Of a stretch of 64,000 nucleotides of DNA, positions 1-12,300 are shown piece by piece (positions within the stretch are counted from its first letter, which is position 1; each line of letters begins with the position of its first letter). This DNA comes from Liolophura sinensis (Eukaryota > Mollusca > Polyplacophora > Chitonida > Chitonidae): positions 19,179,976 to 19,243,975 of the forward strand of contig NC_088298.1 of NCBI RefSeq assembly GCF_032854445.1, read 5' to 3'. Below the pieces are notes generated by a model. That model worked only from the letters and a program-made list of their open reading frames with translations, made no database searches and was not told the DNA's origin. The position numbers and the translations under genes were made by a program.

Positions 1-3000
1 ATTTTGTTGTTCTTCTTTGCTGGTGTTTTAACTGCCTGGTGTGCCTACTGGACTCTTGACACGGATTGAAGTGCCAAGTTTTCTTTTGCCAAAAAACATA
101 TTTTCTGCAAGTGATTGATTCTGAAGATCTTAATGAACCGTGTAAAATTTGTTTTGTATATATTTTTAAAGCTTTTGTGTGTATTTGCAAATGTTTTCAC
201 TCAGTTTTGTGTGATTTACTGATTTAATGCATTTTATACTCATATAAGCATTATTCACATATAAGCATTATAATTAACAAGTCGTTTTGGAAATTATTTA
301 ACATTTTTGACTGTTTTCTATTTTTGAAGCATTGTCTCAGTACTGTTTTGTCCAAGATGACATCGTTTGATGTTTCACGTCAGTTCACCTCTCAACCACA
401 CCTCTAAGTTCATCTTCGTTGATATAGACATTTAGAGGGGTTATCCACTCTAATTGGCTCTTTATACTACTGCATGGGGGAAATGGCTTGCATGTTGAAT
501 TGAGGATTGCTATACTTTCGTCTGTCGATAACAAAACTATCGCTTACTATGTTGTAGTTTGCATCACTTAGCATTTTTTTGCAACAGTCTCTTCATTGAA
601 TTCGAGCTACGCAGCTTTACAGTCACTCACCTTTTGTTACAACACATTGCAAGGATATGCTTCTGTATGGAGGTTGATTTTATAATGCATACCAACCACA
701 TGGCTTTGATACCAAGACACAGCTTGAAAGATGTATATGGGATATGGAATAATGTGACCTTAGTTTAACAATTCACCATTTTTCGACGCATCAAACTGAA
801 AGCGATTACAGCACACAAGGTGGAAGGTTTCATTACAAACTGCTTTTATCCGTGACGCAAAGTGGAGCTAATTTCATATGCAGATTATTGCTTGACCGTG
901 CAATGCGTGCAATTATTTAAACTCAAGCGTTTGCAACATGTTACGGGTATTGCACATAGTACCAGCATAACTAAGCCTGTCTAAACCCAGGCTTTTGTAA
1001 CAGACTAAAACAATACACCCATTACTACCAACGCTTATTCTATGCAATTTCCTACAACCGAAGTGTCTCATATCAAGGATTCGTCTGTCTTGTAGACTGA
1101 TCCTCATCTGTCTTTTAAACTGATCCTCATCTGTCTTGTAAACTGATCCTCATCTGTCTTGTAAACTCATCCTCACCTATCTTGTAAACTCATCATCTCT
1201 CTTGTAAACTGATCCTCACCTATCTTGTAAACTGATTCTCACCTGTCTTGTAAACTGATCCTCATCTGTCTTGTAAACTGATCCTCACCTGTTTCTTTAC
1301 TGTGAAACTTCCTTAACTCAGCTCCACAGCTCTGATAACCCCTCAGCCTGAAGAAAATAAAGCTTTAATTGTTAAAACTAAAAACCCAGAAAATGCATAA
1401 TCGGCTCTCGGAGGTGATATTTTGGAATTGTTACCTTGTGTAATTTTGAAAATTAATGCTCTCAAGCTTTTAATGTAAATGTTGTCATATGTTATATGTC
1501 ATATGTCTAATGGAATGTGCAGTGTTTTCTGACGTCTTTCCTGAGCATACATAATTTGAACAAAAGTTTGCAAATCTGTAGCTTCTTGAAGATCAAACCA
1601 GAGAATAAAACATGTGAGGAAATTCGAGGAAATTATCTTTGCATTAACCTGGATCTGCTTTGTAATTCTTCTAATAACCTTTAGACTTGTAAAGTGGTTG
1701 TCACTGGAAAAACATGTTTGACAGGATTGACAGAGAGAATTAAAAGTAACGTCGCATAGTTCCGTCCGTGTAGTAAGGTTAATTTACCAGTCTTGAGAAA
1801 TAGAGCAAATTACCCCCAAGCATTCATACCTGGTAATAATATAAAATAATAAAATAATATTAAACATGACAAGAAAAAATCTCCAGAGAGAAATGACTTT
1901 ATTTTACTAAATAAAAGTCAGCCATCAACTGTCACTGTATGGTTGAGCTAATATACATGAGTGGTTTCATAATATAGCTATAACATTTTTTTTTTTAGTT
2001 TTTCCCTTTTTTCCGTTAATAATTTGTCCATATATTTTATACCAATTTATGTGCATTATTAATATGTTTGTACACAGCAATTTTTCAACAGTTTCATTTT
2101 GTTTCGATAACAGAATATCTTTTTCGTTCGTTGTCATTTTAGTCGTCGATTATAAATATAAAATTCTTGACTTTTTTGGTATGAAACAGTTAAAAAATGG
2201 CTGTCCATGTTCATTACTAGTATTATATTTTCATGTATCATTTCACAGAGTAATGCTTTGTGTATCACATGACATAATAATAGCACGTGTATCTTCACCA
2301 TGTTGTATCACTTGAAGCTAACGTTTTTGATGTTGTAGTCATCACACTGTTGTAAATAGCCCACTGTAGATTACTTGATTATTCTAGTCATAATATCCAG
2401 TAAATTTTGTGAGAAGAATTCTTTGGATTTATGGCATGAAATTACTGTTTTATATTTGTGTATGTATGCAAGTTTAAGTAAATCTTGTGCGGGAAATTTT
2501 GAAAAAAATGAGACTCCAATGTTTGCATTTTGTCATCTTTGGTTGGGGGTTTTACATGTTATACTTTTGTATTCATTAACATGGCATCTTTTGATTGGAT
2601 GAGAGCATTTGAATTTGCATATTCATACACAATTATGATATTAACCCAGCATGTTATTCCTGTGAATCCCAACTGGCTGACACGTAATATTCAGGAAAAA
2701 AAGACAACAACCACAAAATTATTGCAATTAGAAGAAAACAGTTTGATCGGCTACATTCAGGCATGTAGCCGCTTCAGTGAAGCAAGGACATTTTTTTCTG
2801 TCACTGATTTTCAAATTCGCTTTTCAAATGGCAACATATGACTCTTGATAACTTGTATTGCCATTGTACTTAGCAGCAACAGCTTTATGGACGTTAGCCC
2901 GGAATTTCAGAAGTGTGAAAATCGCAGATTTGTTTCATGATTGCTATCTTGTGTATCAAAATCTTTTGAGCAGTCGTATAAAGTGTAGTTCATATTGGGT

Positions 3001-3122
3001 TGAAGGATTGGTATTATCAGTCAGCTCATTTGGGCTTCACTCGGTTTATTCTCTCTGGTGACGGGGTCTTTAATACTTAACCTCTCAAAACATGTTTTCT
3101 TTCCCTTGCTTGCTTTTTACAG
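1..3122. other. upstream non-coding stretch (intron or 5' flank)
   Basis: I find no Ig- or FN-like reading frame here, only short chance ORFs. The stretch holds a 23-base minisatellite at 1083-1293 and is otherwise AT-rich. It may be a long intron, because the first visible exon begins with two bases of a split codon and so needs an upstream exon. Confidence 0.5.
1083..1293. repeat. 23-base minisatellite
   Basis: About nine imperfect head-to-tail copies of a 23-base unit, ctgatcctcatctgtcttgt followed by aaa, with some units shortened. No coding potential is apparent. Confidence 0.9.
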
Positions 3123-3389
3123 AGAGCCATGTGCGTATTTTAACTCCGTTGAAAGAAACCATAGGCTTTGAGCATGCTCTTGCTGTCTTCACATGTCGTC
3201 TATCTAATCCACCACATAATACTGCATGGTATAAAAATGGCCACCGTCTGCGAACTAGCTGGAAGCATGTGACGAGGAACGATGGCTACGTCCACACGCT
3301 GACCATCAACACTCTGGATGTCAGCGATTCCGGAACGTACACATTTAAAGCCGAGGATGTGGAATCTTCAGCCAGCCTTCGCGTTGAAG
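3123..3389 (+). CDS. Ig-1 exon, with abnormal 3' end
   Basis: An Ig I-set domain: B-strand Cys in AVFTCRLS, core Trp in TAWYKNG, and DSGTYTFKAED in the F strand with Phe where the second Cys would be. The acceptor is ttttttacag. The domain ends at GTTGAAG as its paralogues do, but the next bases are CT, not GT. The frame runs on for 13 residues to a TGA at 3428-3430. The only later GT dinucleotides before that stop are in phase 2 and would not join the phase-1 acceptor of the next exon. It may be an alternative terminal exon, a damaged exon or a sequence error. Confidence 0.75.
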
Positions 3390-6300
3390 CTCAAGCTCCT
3401 TCGCGCATGTGCACCATGTACTATATTTGAACTGACAAAGAGTAAAGCCAAAACAGTTTGTTCTGAATGTATAGCAGCCAACATAATTTATGATCCAAAG
3501 AAGTCGAACTGTGTTGCGACGTTGTTGCCGAAACTTAACTGTTGTGCGGAAGAAATGCAGCCCTATATAGGAAAAGGACAAGTCATCATGGGTCTTAATA
3601 TCTTAATATGCAGAACAGTGCTACGTGAGAGGAAGGATTAAAATATTCAGAGACGAAACATTTTGAAAGAAATAAACTGTTTAGTAGCTTTCACAGCAGG
3701 AAATTTGGAATCAGAAATGCGGTTGATAGAAAGACATATGTTCAGCGATGCTGAGTAAAGGAAGAAATGAGTGAATCGCTGGCTTCTTTTGTGGATCTGT
3801 CCAAGATGCCAATGAAATTGAATCGGTCAGCTTTAATGTAGTTTTTCTGATGCTGATGGATCCGGAAACCTTTCTAGTTTGAAAAGACAGGATTTGCAGT
3901 GAAACTTTTTTTTCATCAGTAACAATAGGAGAAGATTTACAGACTGCGAAATGTGATCTGGAACTCGGAGCATTTTTATACAGTGTACTGAAATGATGAT
4001 CAAAGTTCAGTTGCATGTTATCACTGCCTGGCATGATGATTGCAGCTTGTACCAGTGTGTGTGCATCGTCAACAGTGTATGTGCATCGTCCAGCATTTGA
4101 TCTCAGAGATGTGTGTGTGCATGAGTATTTGAGGATTTGGTGGTTTGTGCCTGCTTCTCTATAGGCTTGTTTATAACGTACTCTAGCTGCACATTACCAA
4201 CATCTTACTGACATTTAACATGCCCAGAAGTATTCATTCAAAATGGCTCCTGACCCCCTTTTCTACCCATAAAGCCTCACTCAACTTGGCAGCCGAATCT
4301 TAATAGAATTTGTGCTGTCGCTTAGGTCTCTTGTTTATAATAACTTTGAAGGGTTTTAACTTGGTTTAAGGACTACTGCTTGGCTACGATCTAGTCTATG
4401 TGACTTTGGCTTGATTTACAGAAATCCCGATTAAACTGAATGTGAAACTAAAACGCTACACTATCGAAAGCGAGCCGGTGGCTAGTTTTCTGTGCATGGT
4501 TTCCAAGCCTGATATAACCGTCTCCTGGCTTAAGGATGAAGTAGCTATCCGCCCAAGCCTCAAATACGAATTCGTCGACGAGGGATGCATGCATAAGTTT
4601 ACAATACGTCACCTGACAAGACGTGATTTGGGCGATTACGTCGTGGTGATTGGACGAAAACGAGCAACTTGGCGTAGCTATCGGCAAGGTTTGTGTAGCA
4701 TCAGAGTTAGTACTGATAGTGGGTAGTGGTTATACAACATCTTGCTGACAGTCTGAAACATTTCAAAAAATAGGCTTAAAAAAACCTGGAAGACAAAGCC
4801 TTCAGGATATAACTTTACGAGAACATTTGTTGAGAATTGAATGCATGGAATCCGTTGTTGAAATGTTTTGGAGTTAAAATTGTTTTAAAAGATTTTCTAC
4901 ACACTGTTATTAAAAATTAAGACAAGAAATTATAGACTGTCACTAATAGGGTTTGTACATCTGTGAAACTTGTCTGAACAAAAGAAAGCCTTGGGCAAAA
5001 ACGCGTTGGCTGGTTGTAATATTATCAAGTGTTTGTTGCCATTAAGGAAAATATAAGCCATTGCAGACCATTCCCAGAAGCAAAAGAACTTAATTGGGCT
5101 GCTATTTTCCCATTAATTTGATTTGATGTTGAATAAAACTGTATTGACTTCGCTGAGTTTCACCTGTTAACAGTGATTAACATGGACCTTACCAGTTGTT
5201 ACACTCAAAGCTTTTTAATATGTTTTTCGAACTGTTTTTCCGCAAGGTTGACGAACACATATACCATTCAGACAAGTTTAACGGTGTAATGTGGACGATT
5301 TTAAACTAATTTAAACAATTAAAACAGTTCAGTGAAATAAATCAGTTTAAAAAGTTGCACGTAATCTGTTCATAACAGCCCTTCCCATTGATTCTCACAA
5401 CACAGGATGTCCTATGAAGGAAAAGGCTTACAAAATATTAGGGACAGAAAGACTCAGTGAATGTTTGCAGTATACTAGCTTTTGAGGAATAGCTATTTTT
5501 AAGAGTAAATTTTATCAGATTTGTGAAAATCAAAGCAACCTGGGACGTTTCTTTAATCCAAAATTCCAGCGTATAATTAAAGTGTTGTTTTGCATGTAAA
5601 TGTAGAAACCCATTTGTGGGTAAACTCTGAACTTCACAGTATTCTCTTTTATAACTATTTTATATTGCTGTGCTGAAACATATTTTGCTCATCATGATTA
5701 TTTGCTCTATTAAGTAACTGCCAGCATGTGACGCTATGTTAGGTCCAATACGATAATACATGTAGTGCTGGTCGTAGGGACGCCGTTTGCTACCCGGAAG
5801 CAGAATATTCCAAGTGGAGCTTAACTTACAATATGCAAAGCTTAGTTCCTCGCTGTAGAAATATCGTACGTGGTGGTGAGGTTTCGCTGTCTCTATCAAC
5901 TGTGAATTTATTAATATAAACCAGATTCTTCAAACTACCAATAATATTCCTTCTGGGTCGGACAACCTCATTACCCTAATACAGCCACACGTTTTGCATG
6001 ATTGGTCATTTGTGATCGCTAATTTCCACGTAACTGTGTGAAACGAAAAAGTTGTTGAGCATCCTAGTTTATAGCAGCATGTATTTGGGTGGGACGTCAT
6101 GAACAAGAAAAAAAGGTCCGAGATTCTAAGATGCACAGTAAGTTATGAAATTCACTGGATGTTCGCATTAGTAAAGAAAAAAGGAAGTACATGTAATTAT
6201 TTCCAAGGTAGTTAGAAAAAGTCCAAGTTTATATGCTTTGGAACATGACCTCTAAAATCCTGTAAAGAAGCTTTAAAGAAGTTTGAAATCTTAGGAACGA

Positions 6301-9300
6301 CATAAATATAATACATTACGAAAATCTTCGATTCTTTGACATAGTTGAGATTTAACTTTTTTTGTACAAATTTTAATGTGTTTCCAAAAAAAAATGTATT
6401 ACCCAAAACGTTAATTTATGCATTGGTTTTCTATTATTTCCAATACTTTTGAACCAAAGACGTTACATGATAATGATTGTCTTCCAGTGTATAACTCCAG
6501 TGTTAATATGTATTAAATGTTTTAATGAGCTTTGTTTTTTGCGCCCTCCGTGCAGAGGCTCCGTTGGAGTTTACAATACCCCTGCGCCAGATCACGTGTA
6601 TGGAAGGAGAAACCGTGGAAATGGTATGTGAGGTCAGCGAAGACAACCAGCCCGCCACCTGGCTGATAAACGGCAAAGAAATCGCTCCCAGTGACGACAT
6701 CTCCATTAAAGTGGACGGCAAGCGTCACGTCCTGACCATTTATCACGCCAAACCAGACGACCAGGCAGTGTACACTGTGAAAATCGGTGACAAGGAAAGC
6801 TCTGCTGATCTCACTGTAAAAGGTAAGCCAGGGACCGCAACCATGGTAACAGACTTAATATTGTCATTGTCTTAGCATAGTAGTAGGAGTAGCATAGGTA
6901 ACTACAGTGTGTATAACTTATTTACTAATTTGAAATTTTCTGATAAGTGAGCTGTTCATGTGTAAATAAGTGGCTGAGTCCGGTTAACAGGGAGTGAAAC
7001 TAATAACATTAATGTCATTGATACTGTCAATTTCAGTTGTTGTGTTGTTGTAATGTTAACTACCATTGGTCAGACGTTATAGTTCTTAAACCCTCAAAAT
7101 AAGGTTTTTCACCTTACCACGTATACTAACTTCTTCATATTGTAATAATATTATTCACTTTTATTGAACTGATAATTTTCAAATTTGTTTGCTATTGACT
7201 GGATTGTTATTTTGGATTTAATCAATATTCAGCAAAGTAGCGCCATTAACATTTTAACCCCATTGAATTACAGAGCTTCCAGTGAAATTTACTAAACTTC
7301 TAACCGATATTGAGGTGTATGAAAAGAGCTCTTTCACGCTGGAGGTGACATTGTCACGACCGGATGCCGATGTGATATGGCTTCTAGATGGGCACAAAAT
7401 TGAACCCAGTAGCAAATTTGAGTTTGTTATCAATGACACGGAGCGCCATCTAGTGGTCAAAGATGTCACCCTTGATGACGAAGGCGAATATTCTTGCGTG
7501 ATTGGAGATAACAAGACATCCTCCTATGTCATTGTTCATGGTAATTGTTGGCAGGCCTTTTTCAATAAGTTTTGTAAATTTACTGATATGTTGTGAAAAT
7601 TGTTATCCTATACTAACAATTTAATACTTGTTTTTATACTGCAGCCAATGACCAGTAGTGTCATACTAAAGTAAAATATTTTCAACCTCCTTTGTATATT
7701 GCTGAAATGATGAAGAAACAAAAATGGTCTCGGAAAACTATAGTGAAGCAGAAGTAACTTTTGTTCTTGAAGGGGAAAAAATGAGTCGTTTTCAAATGTT
7801 GTTATTCCACTTCTAGAAGCTCCAGTGGAATTCACCGTTCCACTCAAAGACCAAGACACCAAAGAGGGGCAATCAGTGAGTTTGGAATGTACCATCAACA
7901 AACCGGACGTCCAGTCAAAATGGCTGAAGAACGGAGAGGAGCTTGTTCCCAGCGATCGCTACGACATCGTGACAGATGGCACGCGCCAGGTTTTGACTAT
8001 CCCAGAAACCTCAGTGGACGACCAAGCCGAGTACACCGTCGTCATTGGTGACAAATCCTCAACAGCCAATCTACGTGTAGAAGGTAGGTCACGTGGTCTG
8101 TTACAAATGCATTCGGAATTTTGTTTCGGGAAAATGTATGGTTTGAAAATAAGCCATGAATGGGGCTCTGTTGATGGCTAAATCGCGATCTGGAAAGTTG
8201 CTATATTGTGTAACTGTACTGTAAAATTGTCTTGTTACAAAACATTCAATTATGGTAAGTTTGTTACCAAGGCCTGTATATGTGTTGCCACTAATAGGAA
8301 TTGCAGGAACAACATACTAAACCTGTGTCTAACTCTAGCTTATTTGTGGCTTAATGGTGTGTGTTAATTGTGTCTAATAAACTCTAAATTTGGCTATTAC
8401 CGTTAATCAACACTTACCCATTGGTGAAGTCTTTGAGCTTAAATTGTTTTACAGTGTATAAGTCTTTGAGCTTAAATTGTTTTACAGTGTATATATGTTG
8501 CTACTAATGTCGAAATGTACCATAACTTGCTAATCGTTGCAACTTATTCCGATGTAATAAGTTGCCACAATGTCTGTGTCTCAACATGAACCTGCTATAA
8601 ATGCACATTTGTGTCTATCTTTACGTCTTTAAATGGATAAGTCCCAATTCTGTTACGTCCGGCCATGATACTGCAAAAGTCATTACATACCAGAAATATG
8701 TAACTTGATTACTTAGTGACTTAGTGAAAAAAAAACAATAAAAACTTCCTTTAATTTACCATTTCGTCTCACCGAGAGTATGATTTGTGCCTATAACCCC
8801 AGAAGCCTGGTTATTTCTCAGACAGACCGAGCATTCAGATGAAAATTTAATATCGTTGGATAAAGATTATTTATTGCAGGTTTAGGTAGCCTACTAATTG
8901 CTGCTAAATAATATGTTATTATTTAATGTGCCTTTATATGTTCGTCTTTGTGGAACTAATCTCATTGGTAGAAATAACAGCTGAGTTTACAGTCGGTTTG
9001 AGAGACAAAGACACTGGAGTTACCACAGAGAGTTCTTTTACTCTGGAGGTACAAACCTCCAAACCTGACGCTGATGCAACATGGTTGTTTGAAGACATCA
9101 CGCTCACGCAAAGCGAGAAATACGAGTTTGTCGTCAAAGACACGCAGCGCCAGCTGGTGGTGAAAGACGTAACCCTTGAAGACGAGGGAGAGTACTCTTG
9201 TGTGATTGGAGAAAATAAAACATCGTCTTATGTTGTCGTACATGGTAATTAACACTACTAATGGTTGATGGACATGTCAAAATAATGTAAACTGTTTGAA

Positions 9301-12300
9301 TACCTAAATTTAAATCAAGGTTAAAGTAATATGTTTTTCCAATAAATTTGGCTCTAAAGTCGAAGTCCTCTTAAGCATTTGGGTTATGTCAAAAGTCCGT
9401 GAAAAGTTCGCCAATGAATTAAAATACTGACATTTGTCTTCCCAGAAGCACCAGTGGAATTCACTGTTCCTCTGCAAGACAAAGAAGCATCCGAGGGCGA
9501 ATCCGTCTCTCTGGAATGTACCATCAATCGACCCAATATGCCAGCCAAGTGGCTGAGGAATGGGGAAGAAATCTCACCTGAAGATGGTTACAAGATCATG
9601 GTGGATGGGAAACAACACAAACTGGTGATTCCAGATGTCACACTAGACCACGAGGCTGAGTACACTGTTGTCATTGACGACAAGACCTCTTCAGCCAATC
9701 TCACAGTAGAAGGTAAATTTAGTATAGCCATGGACAATTGCCGCTTGTTTCGTTTTATTACAGATATTAGTCTTTTCCACTAACACTTTTTTATTATTAA
9801 TTATTTGGAAAACATTCAGTGTACTAATATAATTTTCATTTTATTTCTCAAGTATTTCCTCTTAATTTGTTTATAATGATTGTGTCGCACTTTTAGTCGC
9901 ACTACTTCTTTCTTAAATTATCTGCTATATTTTGTTGCTAACACTAAGCGCTGCCATCTTCTTTTCATTGCCTCCATCTGTAAATGTCAGCTTTTATCCC
10001 ATGCATGATAAAGTCAATGCTTTCATTACTAGTTCTCATTTTCTAATCACAGTTGTTTTGCTTAACACAATCTTCTTTCGACACTTTTTCTCGGAAATTC
10101 TCATGTACTACCTTTTCATTTATTCTGACTTATTTTATTTCTAAACCCTTATTTTTCTACTAATCCACTTTGGTAGAGATTTCTGCCACTTTTACCATTG
10201 GACTCAAAGACATTGAAGTCACAGAAAATAGTTCCTTCACGCTAGAAGTTGAGCTCTCACATCCTAAAGCCGACGTCACGTGGTTGATGGACGACGTTGA
10301 ACTCGAACAAAACGAGAAATATGAGTTCGTGATCAATGACTTGCAACGCCAGCTGTTGGTCAATGACGTCACTCTTGACGACGAAGGGGAATATACTTGT
10401 ATCGTTGGAGATGACGAAACATCGGCTTATGTGGTGGTTAATGGTAAATAACGGATGTGCATGAAGTACTAATATGCCAGTAAAATACTGTGAATAATTT
10501 AACATAATATACCACAGTAACAGCTCCGAGAACCAGCGGACACTGTATGTTGCTTTACGATATTACTGTATTTGTAGAAATCAAATGCCATCCAGTAAAC
10601 CAGAATACAGAAGCAACATACAGCATCTGTGGTTTTCTTGGAAGTTGTTACTTCTGTTTTGTTTGAGAAGAGCTTTTTTCTTCAAATAATGTAGGTTCGG
10701 ATCTCTAGGCCATTCTTTTCGAATAATTTACGAAGCTTCTTTAGAAGTAGTCACATGGAAGATTTAACATAAGATAATTTAGAGAGGTTGTAAACACAAC
10801 TACATTACGTTTACAGAAGAACCCATTGAATTCTCCATACCACTCAAAGACGTGGACGCCACAGAGGGCGAGCCCGTAACGTTTGAGTGTACCATCAATA
10901 AAGACCGTGAAGCCACCTGGATGAAAGATGGCGAGGAGATCACGCGAGAACGAGGTTATGACATCCGCCGGATTGGCCGACGCCACCTGTACACCATCCC
11001 AGAAGTCTCACCGGAAGACGAGGGCGAGTACAGCGTCGTGTTCGGTCGTCAGAGCTCAACAGCTAAGCTATCGGTGGAAGGTAAAGGCAATGACTTGCAT
11101 CAAATAAATGAAACAGCTAAACTGGAAGTGGAATGTAAGGACAGATGACTGTCGTCAAATGAATGAACTAGCAACTGTATAGTGGTTTCTTTCCGCGGCC
11201 TTTCAACCCAAGGAAATAACTTAAGTAATGGTTGGTCCGGTGTCGGTAAACTTTGATTGGGAAGGGCGAACGTCTAGCACGTTCCTGCTCCCTGGTAACT
11301 CACTTTAATTGTAAAGACTTTTATGGTGTTAAACTGGCTGCAAATCATTACAGTGGTGTATTATTTTAGCAGCCAAGATTGCGGAACGTAATGATCTCTG
11401 TTATGATAAAATTGGTGTAGGTATCTGACATTCTCATCGTGAATAATTGCATTCAATGGGGAATTATTCATGTCATACATAAATCATTGATTGTAATCAT
11501 GAATCATTGATTTCATTAATCATTCATCGATTTTATGAAGATAAATAATTCATTTTAGTCATACATCATTGGTTTTAGTCATACATCATTGGTTTTAGTC
11601 ATACATCATTGGTTTTAGTCATACATCATTGGTTTTAGTCAAGTATAATTTAGCGGTAAACGGTATTCTTACAGAATCCCCTGTGGAGTTTACCGTTCCT
11701 TTGAATGACGCGGAAACTTCTGTTGGAGAATCCGTTACCCTGGAATGTACACTAAACAAGGAAGATCTCCCAGCGAAATGGCTGAAAAACGGTGAAGAGA
11801 TTTCACCTGAGGATGGTTACGAGATCATTGTCGATGGCACAGAGCACAAACTCGTGATTCCTGAAGCGACACAAGATCACGAGGCGGAATATACCATTGT
11901 CATTGGCGACAAGAGCTCTTCTGCTAATCTCAGAGTTGAAGGTAAGAATGGTGTTAAGCACAGTTTTCCTGTTTCCTTTCTTTTCACCATTGGCATGTGC
12001 ATTTATGTGCTAACAGATGGTCAGATGTTAAGTTGGATTAATTAAGAGTCTGAGCATATGGCGTTAAACTCTAACCATCCATTCGTTCATTCTAGTTTTG
12101 TGGGTCTCTGCTGTAACCGCTTGTCTAACCCCTATTATTTCGGAAGAGGTGTGGTTTCTCCACGCATAACCCTGATTTTGGTCCTCACCCTAATAGTCTG
12201 GAGTATGTATTTTCTTGATTTATTTGATTGGTGTTTTACGCCGTACTCAAAACTATTTCACTTATATGACGGCGGTCTGAGGAAACTAGCATGAGTTGTA

